The notes beneath the pieces were generated by a model that saw only the letters and a program-made list of their open reading frames with translations, was not told the DNA's origin and searched no databases. A program made the translations under genes and the position numbers. From contig NZ_VNJI01000037.1 of assembly GCF_007786445.1 (NCBI RefSeq), positions 1 through 64,000 of the forward strand: 64,000 nt of DNA. The letters run 5' to 3'. Every line of letters begins with the position of its first letter. The first letter of the stretch is position 1. The DNA is from Paenibacillus cremeus (GTDB lineage Bacteria; Bacillota; Bacilli; Paenibacillales; NBRC-103111). Below, piece after piece: positions 7,945 through 16,687 of this stretch.

Positions 7945-9051
7945 ATGCGCTTGCTTCCTTTAACGATGGTTAAACCTGGCATGAAGCTGGGTAAAAGAAT
8001 ATATAACGAAGAAGGCTTGACGCTGCTTGGCGAACGGGTCGAGTTAACGCAGAGCCTGCTTTATCGCTTGGGTGATCACGGTGTGGATTTTGTGTACATC
8101 GACGATCCGAGAACGAGAGACATCGTGGTCCAGGATATGATCTCGGATGAGACGCGGATGCGGGCGATCTCCGAGATTCGGGGCTCCTTCCGTACGATCA
8201 TGCAGGATCAGATGAAGCGCAAAGCGGTCGGCAGCCTGAACGTAGGCAAGACGTTTGGCAGCATGATGAGCATGATTTTGGACGATCTGACCTGTCATAA
8301 GGATGCGATGATCATGCTGTCCAACATCAGTGTGATGGACAACTACTTGTTCCAGCATTCGCTCAACGTCTGTATTTACGCTACGATGCTAGGGATGTCC
8401 TATGGCTATTCCCGGGATGAGCTGATGACGCTGGGGCTGGGCGGATTGCTGCACGATGTGGGCAAGACGCAGATCCCGCTCGAGCTGCTCCGCAAGAAGG
8501 AGCCGCTGACAAACGAGGAGTACGAGCGGATCAAGAAGCACACGACCTTCGGCTATCAATTTCTGAAGGACGAGCCCAACATCCCGCTGATCTCGGCCCA
8601 CTGCGCGTTTCAGCATCATGAGCGGATGGACGGAAGCGGCTACCCCCGCGGGCTTAAAGGCGATGAGATTCACGAATATGCCCGTTGGGTCGGGCTCGTC
8701 GATTCGTACGATGCGATGACGACGCACCGCGTTTATCGCAATGCTATGCTTCCACATCAGGCGATGGAAATTTTATTTACCGGCTCCCAGACGCTGTATG
8801 AGAAGAAGATGATTGAGCTGTTCCGCGATAAAATCGCCATTTATCCCATCGGCATCACCGTTACGCTGAATACTGGGGAATCCGGTGTCGTAGTCGATCT
8901 GAATGCGAAGATGCCGCATCGACCGGTCGTACGTATTTTGCAGGATGCGGATGGTCAAGAATTGATGAATCCGTCCGTCGAGATCGATTTATCCAAGAAG
9001 CTGTCGGTCATGGTGACCGGTGTCAATGAGGACAAGATGGAATTTTCGTAA
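7945..9051 (+). CDS. HD-GYP domain c-di-GMP phosphodiesterase
   Basis: The 368-residue cytoplasmic protein has an HD-GYP domain at about residues 125-300: LLHDVGK (His170-Asp171), HH at 224-225 followed by ERMDGSGYP with Gly232-Tyr233-Pro234, and VDSYDAMTTHRVYR. HD-GYP proteins hydrolyse cyclic di-GMP to pGpG or GMP. The N-terminal 60 residues (PGMKLGKRIYNEEG) look like the short beta-rich domain often preceding HD-GYP domains. The final 60 residues resemble a small beta barrel. AGATGGGG lies before the ATG. The flanking terminators make it monocistronic. Confidence 0.9.
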   Translation: MRLLPLTMVKPGMKLGKRIYNEEGLTLLGERVELTQSLLYRLGDHGVDFVYIDDPRTRDIVVQDMISDETRMRAISEIRGSFRTIMQDQMKRKAVGSLNVGKTFGSMMSMILDDLTCHKDAMIMLSNISVMDNYLFQHSLNVCIYATMLGMSYGYSRDELMTLGLGGLLHDVGKTQIPLELLRKKEPLTNEEYERIKKHTTFGYQFLKDEPNIPLISAHCAFQHHERMDGSGYPRGLKGDEIHEYARWVGLVDSYDAMTTHRVYRNAMLPHQAMEILFTGSQTLYEKKMIELFRDKIAIYPIGITVTLNTGESGVVVDLNAKMPHRPVVRILQDADGQELMNPSVEIDLSKKLSVMVTGVNEDKMEFS

Positions 9052-9062
9052 GCTGTGCACAT

Positions 9063-9103
9063 AAAGCCTAGTTTCCTGAAATGGTGGGAAGCTGGGCTTT
9101 TTT
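9063..9103 (+). terminator. Terminator of the HD-GYP gene
   Basis: The imperfect stem AAAGCCTAGTTTCC / GGGAAGCTGGGCTTT is followed by a T-run, beginning 12 bases after the stop. Confidence 0.75.
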
Positions 9104-9157
9104 GTAGTATTAAGATACAATGGGTAATATATTGGGTAATATAGTTTAAAAAAACTT

Positions 9158-10312
9158 TTGGCAAAGACAGGTGTATGGAACAAGATGTACGATCAAGCAG
9201 CAAAACAGGCACTCGAGCCGATCAGCCCGCAATACGATCCGTGGGATCCCATTCGCTCCAAAGAGCGGCATGGGGAACACCGGCTGACTAGTGTGGAGCT
9301 TACGGTGACCAATCTATGCAATATGCGGTGCGAGCATTGTGCCGTAGGTGAATCGCTTACCCTGACGGAAGGTCCGCGCATCCCGCTGGCTGTGATTTTG
9401 AAGCGGCTGGACGAAGTGGAAGAGCTGGAGACGATCAGCATTACGGGCGGTGAGCCAAGCTATCACGAGCAAACCGTACGCGACTATATAGTCCCTATTC
9501 TGAAGTACGCCAGGCAGCGCGGAGTTCGATCACAGATCAATTCCAACGTCACGCTGGACTTGTCGCGATACGAGCAGATGGCGCCTTACCTGGATGTCAT
9601 GCATATTTCCTTCAATTATTTGAATGCGGATGATTTTTACCAGGTCGGGTTTGTTAATTCCGCTCGCAAGGTGGGTAAGGAAACCGCGGTGAAAATGTAC
9701 GATCGAATGGTCGACAATACGGTGGCGCTCGCCAAGGGCGGCATGTTCGTCTCCGCCGAGTCGATGATCAACTATCGTACGCATGAGAAGCTGACCGCGA
9801 TTCACCGATTGATCGAGGAAATGGGCTGCCGGCGCCATGAGGTACATCCGATGTATCCGAGCGCCTTCGCTTCCAAGCTGCCGGTGCTGACGCTGGAGCA
9901 AACCCGCGCAGCCATTCATGGCCTGCTGGACGGCCGCAGCCGTGATTTGTGGATGCTGTTCGGCACACTTCCTTTCTACGCCTGCAGCTCGCTCGAAGCG
10001 GATCTGAAGCTGGTGAAACGGCTTCGCGAGGAGCCGAATGTCACGGTGCGCAACGATCCGGACGGCCGCAACCGGTTGAATGTGAACTTGTTCACAGGCG
10101 ATGTGTACGTGACCGATTTCTCCGATGTCCCGTCACTCGGCAATGTCCACACGGATCGGCTGGACGAAGTGTACGCAAGGTGGAAGGCGCACCCGCTCGG
10201 CGTCACGGTCGACTGCTACTGCCCGGCGGCCCGCTGCTGCGGCCCTAACCTTCTGGTAGCGGATATGTATTATAAGCAAACGGATTTTACGTCACGGCAA
10301 GCGGTAGTTTAA
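9158..10312 (+). CDS. yfkAB: Radical SAM / CxCxxxxC motif protein YfkAB
   Basis: This protein has up to 384 residues. The radical SAM [4Fe-4S] motif is CNMRCEHC (Cys54, Cys58, Cys61 counted from the TTG at 9158), followed by the SAM-binding ITGGEPS. The C-terminus carries CYCPAARCC, the extra CxCxxxxC motif that defines the YfkAB group and probably binds a second cluster. The substrate is unknown. The start is uncertain: TTG 9158 lacks a good Shine-Dalgarno, and ATG 9185 (MYDQAAKQAL) has only a weak AGG upstream. Just upstream is a short direct repeat of GGGTAATATA. Apparently expressed alone. Confidence 0.85.
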   Translation: MAKTGVWNKMYDQAAKQALEPISPQYDPWDPIRSKERHGEHRLTSVELTVTNLCNMRCEHCAVGESLTLTEGPRIPLAVILKRLDEVEELETISITGGEPSYHEQTVRDYIVPILKYARQRGVRSQINSNVTLDLSRYEQMAPYLDVMHISFNYLNADDFYQVGFVNSARKVGKETAVKMYDRMVDNTVALAKGGMFVSAESMINYRTHEKLTAIHRLIEEMGCRRHEVHPMYPSAFASKLPVLTLEQTRAAIHGLLDGRSRDLWMLFGTLPFYACSSLEADLKLVKRLREEPNVTVRNDPDGRNRLNVNLFTGDVYVTDFSDVPSLGNVHTDRLDEVYARWKAHPLGVTVDCYCPAARCCGPNLLVADMYYKQTDFTSRQAVV

Positions 10313-10389
10313 GCGATTTTATCGTTTTAGCAGGTTAAGCAACACTGGGTCTCTTCGTTATTTTTATCAGCAAAGGAGTTTGAACATCC

Positions 10390-11757
10390 TTGGGAAATGG
10401 CCATACAGGGTTTGATTTCGGATCGATCGTGCTGAATATCCTCCTGGTGCTGATCCTGGTCCTTCTGAACGGCTTTTTTGTGGCGGCTGAATTTGCCCTT
10501 GTGAAAGTCAGACAAACCCGTTTGCAGCAGCTTGTCAGCGAGGGCAACGGGAAAGCGAAATATGCGCTGGCCGTAACGAAAAAGCTGGATGCCTACCTCT
10601 CCTCGACACAGCTGGGCATCACGCTCGCCTCTCTAGGCCTTGGCTGGGTGGGGGAGCCGGCGATTGCCCATCTCATTGTGGATCCGACCTTTGAGGCCCT
10701 GGGATTAGAGAATGCTTGGTACGCCAACGCAATATCGTTTGCGATTGCGTTCGCCGTCATTACGTTTCTCCATATTGTGCTGGGCGAGCTGGCGCCCAAA
10801 TCGCTGGCCATCCAAAAGTCGGAGGCTGCCTCGCTGTGGCTGTCCGCACCGTTAATGGTGTTTTATAAGATTTTTTTTCCGGCGATTAATTTGCTTAATG
10901 GCGCAGCTAATCGCATGCTGCGGCTGGTCGGCGTCGAGCCCGCGTCAGAGCATGAAGGGGCGCATACGGAAGAGGAAATTCGGATTTTGATGGACCAGAG
11001 CGCGAAAAGCGGTCACATCAACAAAGACGAGCTGGCGCTCTTCGACAACATTTTCGAGTTCTCCGATCGGGTGGCAAGGGAAATCATGCTGCCGAGAACC
11101 GATATGGAATGCTTATTTACCCAGCTGTCGTTTACGGACAATTTGAAAATTGTCTATGAAACGAAGCATACGCGCTATCCGGTGGCAATGGATGACAAGG
11201 ACGAGATTATCGGCTTCGTGCATATGTCGGACCTGCTGCTCGCAGACCCCGAGAAGGATCACGATCTGCGGGAATTTCTCCGTCCGGTGCTGATGGTGCC
11301 GGAGTCGATGGAAATCAGCCATGTGCTGAAGCTGATGCAGAAGAAGCGCTCCCAGCTTGCGGTCGTTATCGACGAATATGGCGGTACGGCCGGGCTGATC
11401 ACGACGGAGGATATTTTGGAGGAGATCGTCGGCGAAATTCACGATGAGTTCGACGAGAAGGAGCGCGCTGAGGTGGAGAAGCAGGGCGACGTCTACTCGG
11501 TCGACGGTCGTATGCTGCTTGAGGAGCTGGACGACCTGCTTGGTCTTGGCATTCACGACGAGGAGGTCGATTCCATCGGCGGCTGGTTGTTCAAGCAGCT
11601 GGAGGGCAGCGTAGCCAAAGGCAAGCGCCTGGAATACGAGGGCTATTGCTATGAAATTTCGGAGGTCGAGAGGCTTCGCGTCCTGCGCGTGACCATTCGC
11701 CGCCTGCCTAAAGAAGAAACGGCCGATGCCGTGGCCAGCCACCAGCACAACGAATAG
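10390..11757 (+). CDS. CNNM/CorC (hemolysin-family) transmembrane CBS protein
   Basis: The 455-residue protein has the order CNNM/DUF21 membrane domain (about residues 10-190, four hydrophobic segments including NILLVLILVLLNGFFVAAEFAL), a CBS pair (about 210-335; LPRTDMECLF, then VVIDEYGGTAGLITTEDILEEIVGEI) and a CorC/HlyC C-terminal domain (about 350-440). The family is implicated in divalent cation (Mg/Co) export or sensing. The start is TTG 10390, with AAAGGAG 11 bases upstream. The next gene starts 16 bases after its stop, so the two are probably cotranscribed. Confidence 0.9.
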   Translation: MGNGHTGFDFGSIVLNILLVLILVLLNGFFVAAEFALVKVRQTRLQQLVSEGNGKAKYALAVTKKLDAYLSSTQLGITLASLGLGWVGEPAIAHLIVDPTFEALGLENAWYANAISFAIAFAVITFLHIVLGELAPKSLAIQKSEAASLWLSAPLMVFYKIFFPAINLLNGAANRMLRLVGVEPASEHEGAHTEEEIRILMDQSAKSGHINKDELALFDNIFEFSDRVAREIMLPRTDMECLFTQLSFTDNLKIVYETKHTRYPVAMDDKDEIIGFVHMSDLLLADPEKDHDLREFLRPVLMVPESMEISHVLKLMQKKRSQLAVVIDEYGGTAGLITTEDILEEIVGEIHDEFDEKERAEVEKQGDVYSVDGRMLLEELDDLLGLGIHDEEVDSIGGWLFKQLEGSVAKGKRLEYEGYCYEISEVERLRVLRVTIRRLPKEETADAVASHQHNE

Positions 11758-11773
11758 GGGGGAACGCTCTTCG

Positions 11774-12823
11774 ATGTCGCTTCGTACGCTCGTGTTTTGC
11801 TTTTTAGGTGTAGTGCTTTTGTATGGTTTGTTTACGATCGGCTTCCCGTTTTTGCTCGCCATGCTGGTGGCTATCCTGCTGGAGCCGGTCGTACAGGCAT
11901 TAGTCCGGTATTTTCGGATGGGGCGGATGCTCTCTGCCGCGGCGGCGTGCACGCTGTTCACGGGCCTGATTCTCGGGTTTGTGTATCTGGTCGGTTTCAA
12001 AATGGTTACCGAGCTGATCCAGTTCTGGAATAATGCGCCGGATTATATTAACGAGGCGCAGTTGTTTTTCGAGGACGCAACCGCAAAAACCCAGCTGTTC
12101 TATGAGACACTGCCTGCGGGCATGGCGCTTCAGCTGCAAAAATGGATCGAAACCGGTCTCACGGTGCTGACTGAGAACATTAAGACGATCGTGACTGCGA
12201 TCTCCGGTTACTTCGTCAGTGTGGCGAAAACGATCCCGAGCTTATTCATTTTCTTTGTTGTCTTCGTCATAGGGCTCTACTTGATCTCGTTCAGCCTGCC
12301 GAAGCTGCATGAATCGTTCCTGAATTTGTTCGATAAGCTGTCCCGAGGCAAGGTGACGGCCGTGCTGGCGGATTTGAGGCGGGCCATTCTGGGGTTTATT
12401 TTCGCCCAGTTTATGATCAGTGTGCTGACTTATGTGGTGACGCTGGTCGGCTTGCTGGTGCTTGGAGTCGATTATCCGCTCGCCATTGCTCTATTGATCG
12501 TGGGGGTGGACGTTCTTCCGGTGCTGGGAACGAGTGTGGTCCTCATACCGTGGGCTGTTTACAGCATGCTGTCGGGCAACTCGCATTTGGGAATTGGGCT
12601 CTTGGTGCTGCTGCTCGGCCTGATGATTTTCCGCCGGTTGATCGAGCCGAAAATTATTGGAGATGCCGTCGGGATCAACGCGCTTGCCGCTTTGGTCAGC
12701 ATGTACGTTGGGTTTCAGCTCATCGGAGTGATCGGCTTGATTCTCGGGCCGGTGCTCATTATTGTGTATCAAGCGCTGCGTAAAGCGGGGCTGTTGAAAA
12801 TTAACATTAAACTGGATACTTAA
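11774..12823 (+). CDS. AI-2E family membrane permease (YtvI-like)
   Basis: The 349-residue protein shows about eight hydrophobic helices and the AI-2E/PerM family features: the C-terminal block VDVLPVLGTSVVLIPWA, an RRLIEPKIIGDAVGINALAALVSMYVG motif and a final helix pair. In Bacillus the sporulation protein YtvI belongs to the same family; the family also includes Na+/H+ antiporter-like members, so the substrate cannot be assigned. The frame opens at 11726 inside the preceding gene, but AGGGGGGAAC before ATG 11774 (MSLRTLVF) sets the start. Immediately downstream lies a tandem hairpin repeat. Confidence 0.8.
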   Translation: MSLRTLVFCFLGVVLLYGLFTIGFPFLLAMLVAILLEPVVQALVRYFRMGRMLSAAAACTLFTGLILGFVYLVGFKMVTELIQFWNNAPDYINEAQLFFEDATAKTQLFYETLPAGMALQLQKWIETGLTVLTENIKTIVTAISGYFVSVAKTIPSLFIFFVVFVIGLYLISFSLPKLHESFLNLFDKLSRGKVTAVLADLRRAILGFIFAQFMISVLTYVVTLVGLLVLGVDYPLAIALLIVGVDVLPVLGTSVVLIPWAVYSMLSGNSHLGIGLLVLLLGLMIFRRLIEPKIIGDAVGINALAALVSMYVGFQLIGVIGLILGPVLIIVYQALRKAGLLKINIKLDT

Positions 12824-12824
12824 C

Positions 12825-12940
12825 GCTAACGAAGCTGGCTTTCCTACGGAAAGTCCAGTTAACGCTTACGAAGTCAGTTTTTCCTTCGGCAAAACTCGGC
12901 AAATGCTTACGAAGCTGGCTTTCCTACGGAAAGCCCTGAG
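12825..12940 (+). repeat. Three tandem units of a 39-41 base hairpin repeat before the YitT gene
   Basis: Units start at 12825, 12864 and 12905. Each begins GCT(A/T)ACGAAG followed by a hairpin: unit 3 is GGCTTTCC-TAC-GGAAAGCC, unit 1 is the same with one imperfection, and unit 2 is GTTTTTCC-TTC-GGCAAAAC. The last hairpin ends a few bases before the Shine-Dalgarno GAGGGGG of the YitT gene at 12951. A single related unit on the minus strand lies just before the Shine-Dalgarno of the YheD-type gene (20429-20460). Confidence 0.75.
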
Positions 12941-12950
12941 GGGGAATCGC

Positions 12951-13841
12951 ATGAACGCAGGTATTCAAAGAACCAAAATCAAACAGCATTCAAAGCTAGC
13001 CCTGTCCAAAATTATTCGCCGTGCCGTATTTATTATTTTTGGAGCGGCGCTCGTCTCCGTGGGACTGGAAATTTTCCTCGTACCCAACAATATCATCGAC
13101 GGCGGCATTGTCGGTATATCCATTATTACCTCGGCTTTATCAAAAATCCCCATCGGGGTCTTCCTGCTCCTGTTCAACCTCCCGTTCTTATTCGTCGGTT
13201 ATAAACAAATTGGTAAAACGTTCGCTTACTCCACTCTTTTTGCGGTCATGATCATGTCGATCGGAACGTGGCTTTTGCATCCTGTTCCACCGCTTACGAT
13301 TGATCCGCTGCTAGCTGCCGTGTTCGGAGGAATCATTCTCGGCATCGGTGTCGGCATGGTCATCCGCTCCGGCGGTTCGCTCGATGGGACTGAGATTGTC
13401 GCCATCCTGTTCAGCAAGAAGGCCCCGTTCTCCGTCGGCGAGATCGTCATGTTCTTCAACCTCTTCATCCTGGCCAGCGCGGGCTTCGTGTTCGGCTGGG
13501 ACCGGGCGATGTACTCGCTCATTGCCTACTACATCGCGTATAAGATGATCGATGTCACGATTGAAGGCTTCGATGAGTCCAAGTCGGTCTGGATCATCAG
13601 CGAGAACAGCCGCGAGATCGGCGAGGCGATCATGCAGAGGCTAGGCCGGGGCATTACGTACTTGCAAGGCGAAGGCGGGTTTACCGGCGGCAACAAGCGG
13701 GTCATCTTCTGCGTCATTACGCGGCTGGAAGAAGCGAAGATGAAGGCAATCGTCGAGGAAAAGGACCCTGGGGCGTTCCTAGCCGTGGGCAACATCCATG
13801 ACGTGAAGGGCGGCCGCTTTAAGAAGAAGGATATTCACTAA
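12951..13841 (+). CDS. YitT family membrane protein with C-terminal DUF2179 domain
   Basis: The 296-residue protein has five or six transmembrane helices (about residues 20-195; ALVSVGLEIFLVPNNIIDGGIVGISI is the family opening) followed by a cytosolic DUF2179 domain (about 210-290; GRGITYLQGEGGFTGGNKRVIFCVI). Function is unknown; many Bacillales carry several paralogues. The frame is open to 12903 through the hairpin repeat, but GAGGGGG before ATG 12951 (MNAGIQRTKI) supports the shorter start. A strong terminator follows. Confidence 0.88.
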   Translation: MNAGIQRTKIKQHSKLALSKIIRRAVFIIFGAALVSVGLEIFLVPNNIIDGGIVGISIITSALSKIPIGVFLLLFNLPFLFVGYKQIGKTFAYSTLFAVMIMSIGTWLLHPVPPLTIDPLLAAVFGGIILGIGVGMVIRSGGSLDGTEIVAILFSKKAPFSVGEIVMFFNLFILASAGFVFGWDRAMYSLIAYYIAYKMIDVTIEGFDESKSVWIISENSREIGEAIMQRLGRGITYLQGEGGFTGGNKRVIFCVITRLEEAKMKAIVEEKDPGAFLAVGNIHDVKGGRFKKKDIH

Positions 13842-13876
13842 GCTTAAGAATGGATCGAACTTATACAAGCCATTGT

Positions 13877-13923
13877 GCTCACCCTAGGGGAAGGTTAACA
13901 GCCCTAGGGTGGGCTTTTTTTAT
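13877..13923 (+). terminator. Terminator of the YitT gene
   Basis: The stem GCTCACCCTAGGG / CCCTAGGGTGGGC is followed by seven or more T residues, about 35 bases after the stop. Confidence 0.9.
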
Positions 13924-13939
13924 TTGCATGCTTTTTACA

Positions 13940-13969
13940 CATAATGGACTAGCCAGCCCTGTATACATA
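13940..13969 (+). promoter_or_regulatory. Possible sigma-E promoter of cotJ
   Basis: CATAATG (13940-13946), 15 bases, TATACATA (13962-13969) is a partial match to the mother-cell sigma-E pattern (KMATATT-N14-CATACAHT). The cotJ operon is sigma-E controlled in Bacillus subtilis, which is the main reason for suggesting it. Confidence 0.4.
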
Positions 13970-14001
13970 TTCATAGCAATCCTAAGGAGGCATGCCGCCG
14001 A

Positions 14002-14205
14002 ATGGAACAGGTAAAAGTGTGGTACCCCTATGTCGGTCCCTTCGATCCTTGTCCGCCCATTAGAGAGAAGTTCTACAGTACGCCGCCGCAGCTCTATATG
14101 ACATATCAGCCGATGAATTTGCCGCAGTTCTCGCCGCAGGAGGCGCTCCGCTACGGGACGCTGTGGCCTGCACTGTACAGCCCGTATCAGCCTAAAATGA
14201 CGTAA
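14002..14205 (+). CDS. cotJA: Spore coat-associated protein CotJA
   Basis: This 67-residue, proline- and tyrosine-rich protein has the CotJA pattern: an N-terminal WYPYVGPFDPCPP, then YMTYQPMNLPQFSPQEALRYGTLWPALYSPY. It is an inner spore-coat component made in the mother cell. AAGGAGG lies 11 bases before the ATG. It is the first gene of cotJABC: 24 bases separate it from cotJB, and cotJC follows. Confidence 0.92.
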   Translation: MEQVKVWYPYVGPFDPCPPIREKFYSTPPQLYMTYQPMNLPQFSPQEALRYGTLWPALYSPYQPKMT

Positions 14206-14229
14206 AGCAGAACGAAAGGAGCGGCCCTC

Positions 14230-14496
14230 ATGAAAGAAAATGTACTGCCAGACCGGTATTACACCATGCTGCAGGAGCTGCAGGCCGTTGATTTTGTGCT
14301 TGTGGAGCTCACCCTTTATTTGGATACGCACCCGTTAGATGGAACAGCGCTTCAGCAGTACAACCAAATGGCTCAAAAACGGATGCAGCTGGCGCAGCAA
14401 TTTGAGATGGAGTTCGGCCCGCTTATGGCTTACGGACACAGCTTTTCACGTCATCCCTGGCAGTGGATCGAGACGCCTTGGCCCTGGCAGGTTTGA
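14230..14496 (+). CDS. cotJB: Spore coat protein CotJB
   Basis: The 88-residue helical protein has the family motifs LQELQAVDFVLVELTLYLDTHP and the aromatic C-terminus FSRHPWQWIETPWPWQV. It is thought to act with CotJA and CotJC in assembly of the inner coat. GAAAGGAGCGG precedes the ATG. It lies between cotJA and cotJC with short gaps. Confidence 0.92.
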   Translation: MKENVLPDRYYTMLQELQAVDFVLVELTLYLDTHPLDGTALQQYNQMAQKRMQLAQQFEMEFGPLMAYGHSFSRHPWQWIETPWPWQV

Positions 14497-14528
14497 ATCG
14501 GGTGCACACTTAGGAGAGGAGGAGTTTC

Positions 14529-15098
14529 ATGTGGATCTATGAGAAAAAGCTGCAGTACCCGGTTAGGGTCAGTAAATGCGATCCTCGAATGGCAAAGCTG
14601 CTGCTGGAGCAATACGGCGGAGCAGACGGCGAGCTGGCAGCGGCGCTTCGATACATCAATCAGCGGTATTCGATCCCGGATAAGGTGGTCGGGCTGCTGA
14701 CGGACATCGGCACAGAGGAGTTCGCTCATCTCGAGATGATTGCGACGATGGTGTATAAGCTGACCAAGGATGCCTCGATTGAGCAGATCAAGGCGGCAGG
14801 ACTGGAAGATCATTACGTGGCCCACGATCGGGGGCTCTTTTATCAAAGTGCATCCGGCGTGCCGTGGACGGCTACCTATATTCAGGCCAAAGGCGATCCG
14901 ATTGCCGATTTGTATGAGGACATCGCTGCAGAGGAGAAAGCCCGGGCGACGTACCAATGGCTGATCGATATGACCGACGACGTGGATTTGCAGGATGGGC
15001 TCAAGTTTTTGAGGGAGCGGGAAATCATCCATTCCTTGCGTTTTCGTGAGGCGGTGGAAATTTTGAAGGCCGAGCAGGGGACGAAGAAAGTATTCTAA
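14529..15098 (+). CDS. cotJC: Spore coat protein CotJC, manganese-catalase-like
   Basis: The 189-residue protein of the dimanganese catalase fold has the four-helix metal-site pattern: GADGELAAALRYINQRYS, TDIGTEEFAHLEMI (Glu and His ligands), then EDIAAEEKARATYQWL and REREIIHSLRFREAV. It is a spore-coat protein that may destroy hydrogen peroxide. Length is normal for the family. AGAGGAGGAG precedes the ATG. It is the last coat gene; the DUF975 gene starts 28 bases later and may be read through. Confidence 0.93.
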   Translation: MWIYEKKLQYPVRVSKCDPRMAKLLLEQYGGADGELAAALRYINQRYSIPDKVVGLLTDIGTEEFAHLEMIATMVYKLTKDASIEQIKAAGLEDHYVAHDRGLFYQSASGVPWTATYIQAKGDPIADLYEDIAAEEKARATYQWLIDMTDDVDLQDGLKFLREREIIHSLRFREAVEILKAEQGTKKVF

Positions 15099-15126
15099 GT
15101 TTACGTAAAAAAGGAGACTGGTCCTA

Positions 15127-15729
15127 GTGGAAACCGTACCGATTGCGACCCGAGCGGAATTGAAAGGACGCGCCCTCAGCCATCTTCAGGGCCATTGGGG
15201 CAAAGCGGTCGCCGTGACGCTCATCGTGATGGTGATCTCGATCGTGCTGTCCAAACTGCCGAGGGTCGGATCGCTCATCAGCTTCGTGATTACGGGGCCG
15301 CTGACGCTTGGCGCAGCATATTTTTACTTGCGTCTGGTTCGGCAGCAGGCGACGAATGTGGCGGACATCTTCGAGGGCTTCTCCCGGTTTGCGCAGGCGT
15401 TCCTGCTGCACCTGCTGTCGTCCATCTTTGTGTTCCTATGGATGCTGCTGCTGATCGTCCCCGGAATTATCGCCGGAATCCGGTATTCCATGGCCTTCTA
15501 CATTTTGAACGATAATCCCGGGCTGACCGCGATGGAGGCGATCGATCGAAGCAAGGAGCTGATGGATGGGCACAAGCTGCAATATTTCAAGCTGGCGCTC
15601 AGTTTTTTGGGCTGGGGCCTATTAAGTGTGGTCACGCTCGGCATTGGACTGATTTGGCTAATTCCTTATTTTGCGGCGACGAACGCGAGCTTTTACGAAA
15701 ACTTAATACAAACCAAACAGACCGCTTGA
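15127..15729 (+). CDS. DUF975 family membrane protein
   Basis: The 200-residue integral membrane protein has four to five hydrophobic helices. Family features are the N-terminal ELKGRALSHLQGHWGKAVAVTLIVMVI, the RYSMAFYILNDNP loop and AIDRSKELMDGHK, followed by a GWGLLSVVTLGIGLIWLIPY helix. The role is unknown. The start is GTG 15127 after AAAGGAGACTGG. It follows cotJC by 28 bases, so mother-cell expression is possible by context only. Confidence 0.8.
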   Translation: METVPIATRAELKGRALSHLQGHWGKAVAVTLIVMVISIVLSKLPRVGSLISFVITGPLTLGAAYFYLRLVRQQATNVADIFEGFSRFAQAFLLHLLSSIFVFLWMLLLIVPGIIAGIRYSMAFYILNDNPGLTAMEAIDRSKELMDGHKLQYFKLALSFLGWGLLSVVTLGIGLIWLIPYFAATNASFYENLIQTKQTA

Positions 15730-15747
15730 ATAGACTAATAAGGAGAA

Positions 15748-15793
15748 AAGCCCGGCTTCCGTGCTGCATCAAAATGGCACTGGGGCTGGGCTT
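15748..15793 (+). terminator. Terminator-like hairpin after the DUF975 gene
   Basis: The stem AAGCCCGGCTTCCGTGC / GCACTGGGGCTGGGCTT has one or two mismatches. The T-run on the plus strand is short, so termination strength is uncertain. Confidence 0.5.
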
Positions 15794-15921
15794 CAGGCGT
15801 TGGGCGGCCTACGATTTATAGCGCAACCGATAGCCAAGGCGCAAGCGGTCTGCATTGACATTCCCTGCAAATCATGGTTCGATAGAACGTGAACTTTCAT
15901 GATTATCGGGAGGGAAGGACG

Positions 15922-16599
15922 TTGAGCCTGAGCACAAACAAGCCGGAGGCGATGATTTTCGATTTGGACGGAACGCTGTTCCAAACGGAGACACTGCTGC
16001 TGCCGGCCTATCACGCAACATTTGAGCAGCTGCGCGCAGAGGGGCTGTATGAAGGGGAAACGCCGCCGGAGCAGGCGATCCTTAGCTGCCTGGGCATGCT
16101 GCTGGAGCATATTTGGCAGAACGTGATGCCGGAGTCCGACGTTCAGGCACACCGCAGAGCGGACGAGCTGCTGCTGAAGTTTCAAGAAGAGGGACTGGCG
16201 CGCGGAGAGGGCCAGCTATACGATGGTGTGGCCGAAGCGCTGCGGAAGCTGAGAGAGCAAGGCGTTCGCCTGTTTATTGCCAGCAACGGGCTGGAGGCGT
16301 ACGTCAAAGGCGTCATCCGGTTAAAAGGGCTGGAGCCGTTGTTTGAGCCAGACGGCTTGTACAGCGCCGGGGAGCATCAAACCCGCTCAAAGGTGGATTT
16401 GGTGCGCATGCTGCTGGACAAGCACGGCATTTCGAGCGCCTGGATGGTCGGCGACCGCTCCTCGGATGTGGAGGCGGGACACGCCAACGGGCTGTTCGTA
16501 GTCGGCTGCGACTACGCCGGCTTCCGCAAAGCAGGCGAGCTCGATCAGGCGGATGTGCGCATCGCCAGCTTTGAGCAGCTGGTGGAGCTGCTCCCGTAA
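15922..16599 (+). CDS. HAD family hydrolase (phosphoglycolate phosphatase-like)
   Basis: The 225-residue haloacid-dehalogenase-type phosphatase has motif I FDLDGTLFQTE, motif II FIASNG, a motif III Lys near RSKVDLVRML, and motif IV VGDRSSDVEAG. The helical cap between motifs I and II puts it in subfamily I. The substrate is not evident. The frame opens at GTG 15889, but GGGAGGGAAGG directly before TTG 15922 (MSLSTNKPEAM) favours the shorter form. It converges on the yheC/yheD cluster across a shared terminator. Confidence 0.82.
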   Translation: MSLSTNKPEAMIFDLDGTLFQTETLLLPAYHATFEQLRAEGLYEGETPPEQAILSCLGMLLEHIWQNVMPESDVQAHRRADELLLKFQEEGLARGEGQLYDGVAEALRKLREQGVRLFIASNGLEAYVKGVIRLKGLEPLFEPDGLYSAGEHQTRSKVDLVRMLLDKHGISSAWMVGDRSSDVEAGHANGLFVVGCDYAGFRKAGELDQADVRIASFEQLVELLP

Positions 16600-16608
16600 G
16601 AACAAACA

Positions 16609-16686
16609 AAAACAGTCGAGCCATGGCGCAACGTTCTACCTGTAGATCAGGTTAGACGGCACGCCCCGCGCGACTGTTTTTTTTAT
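16609..16686. terminator. Bidirectional terminator between the HAD gene and the yheC/yheD cluster
   Basis: The outer stem AAAACAGTCG / CGACTGTTTT is followed by a T-rich tail. Inside is a second hairpin (ACCTGTAGATCAGGT). It sits exactly between two convergent genes. Confidence 0.75.
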
Positions 16687-16687
16687 T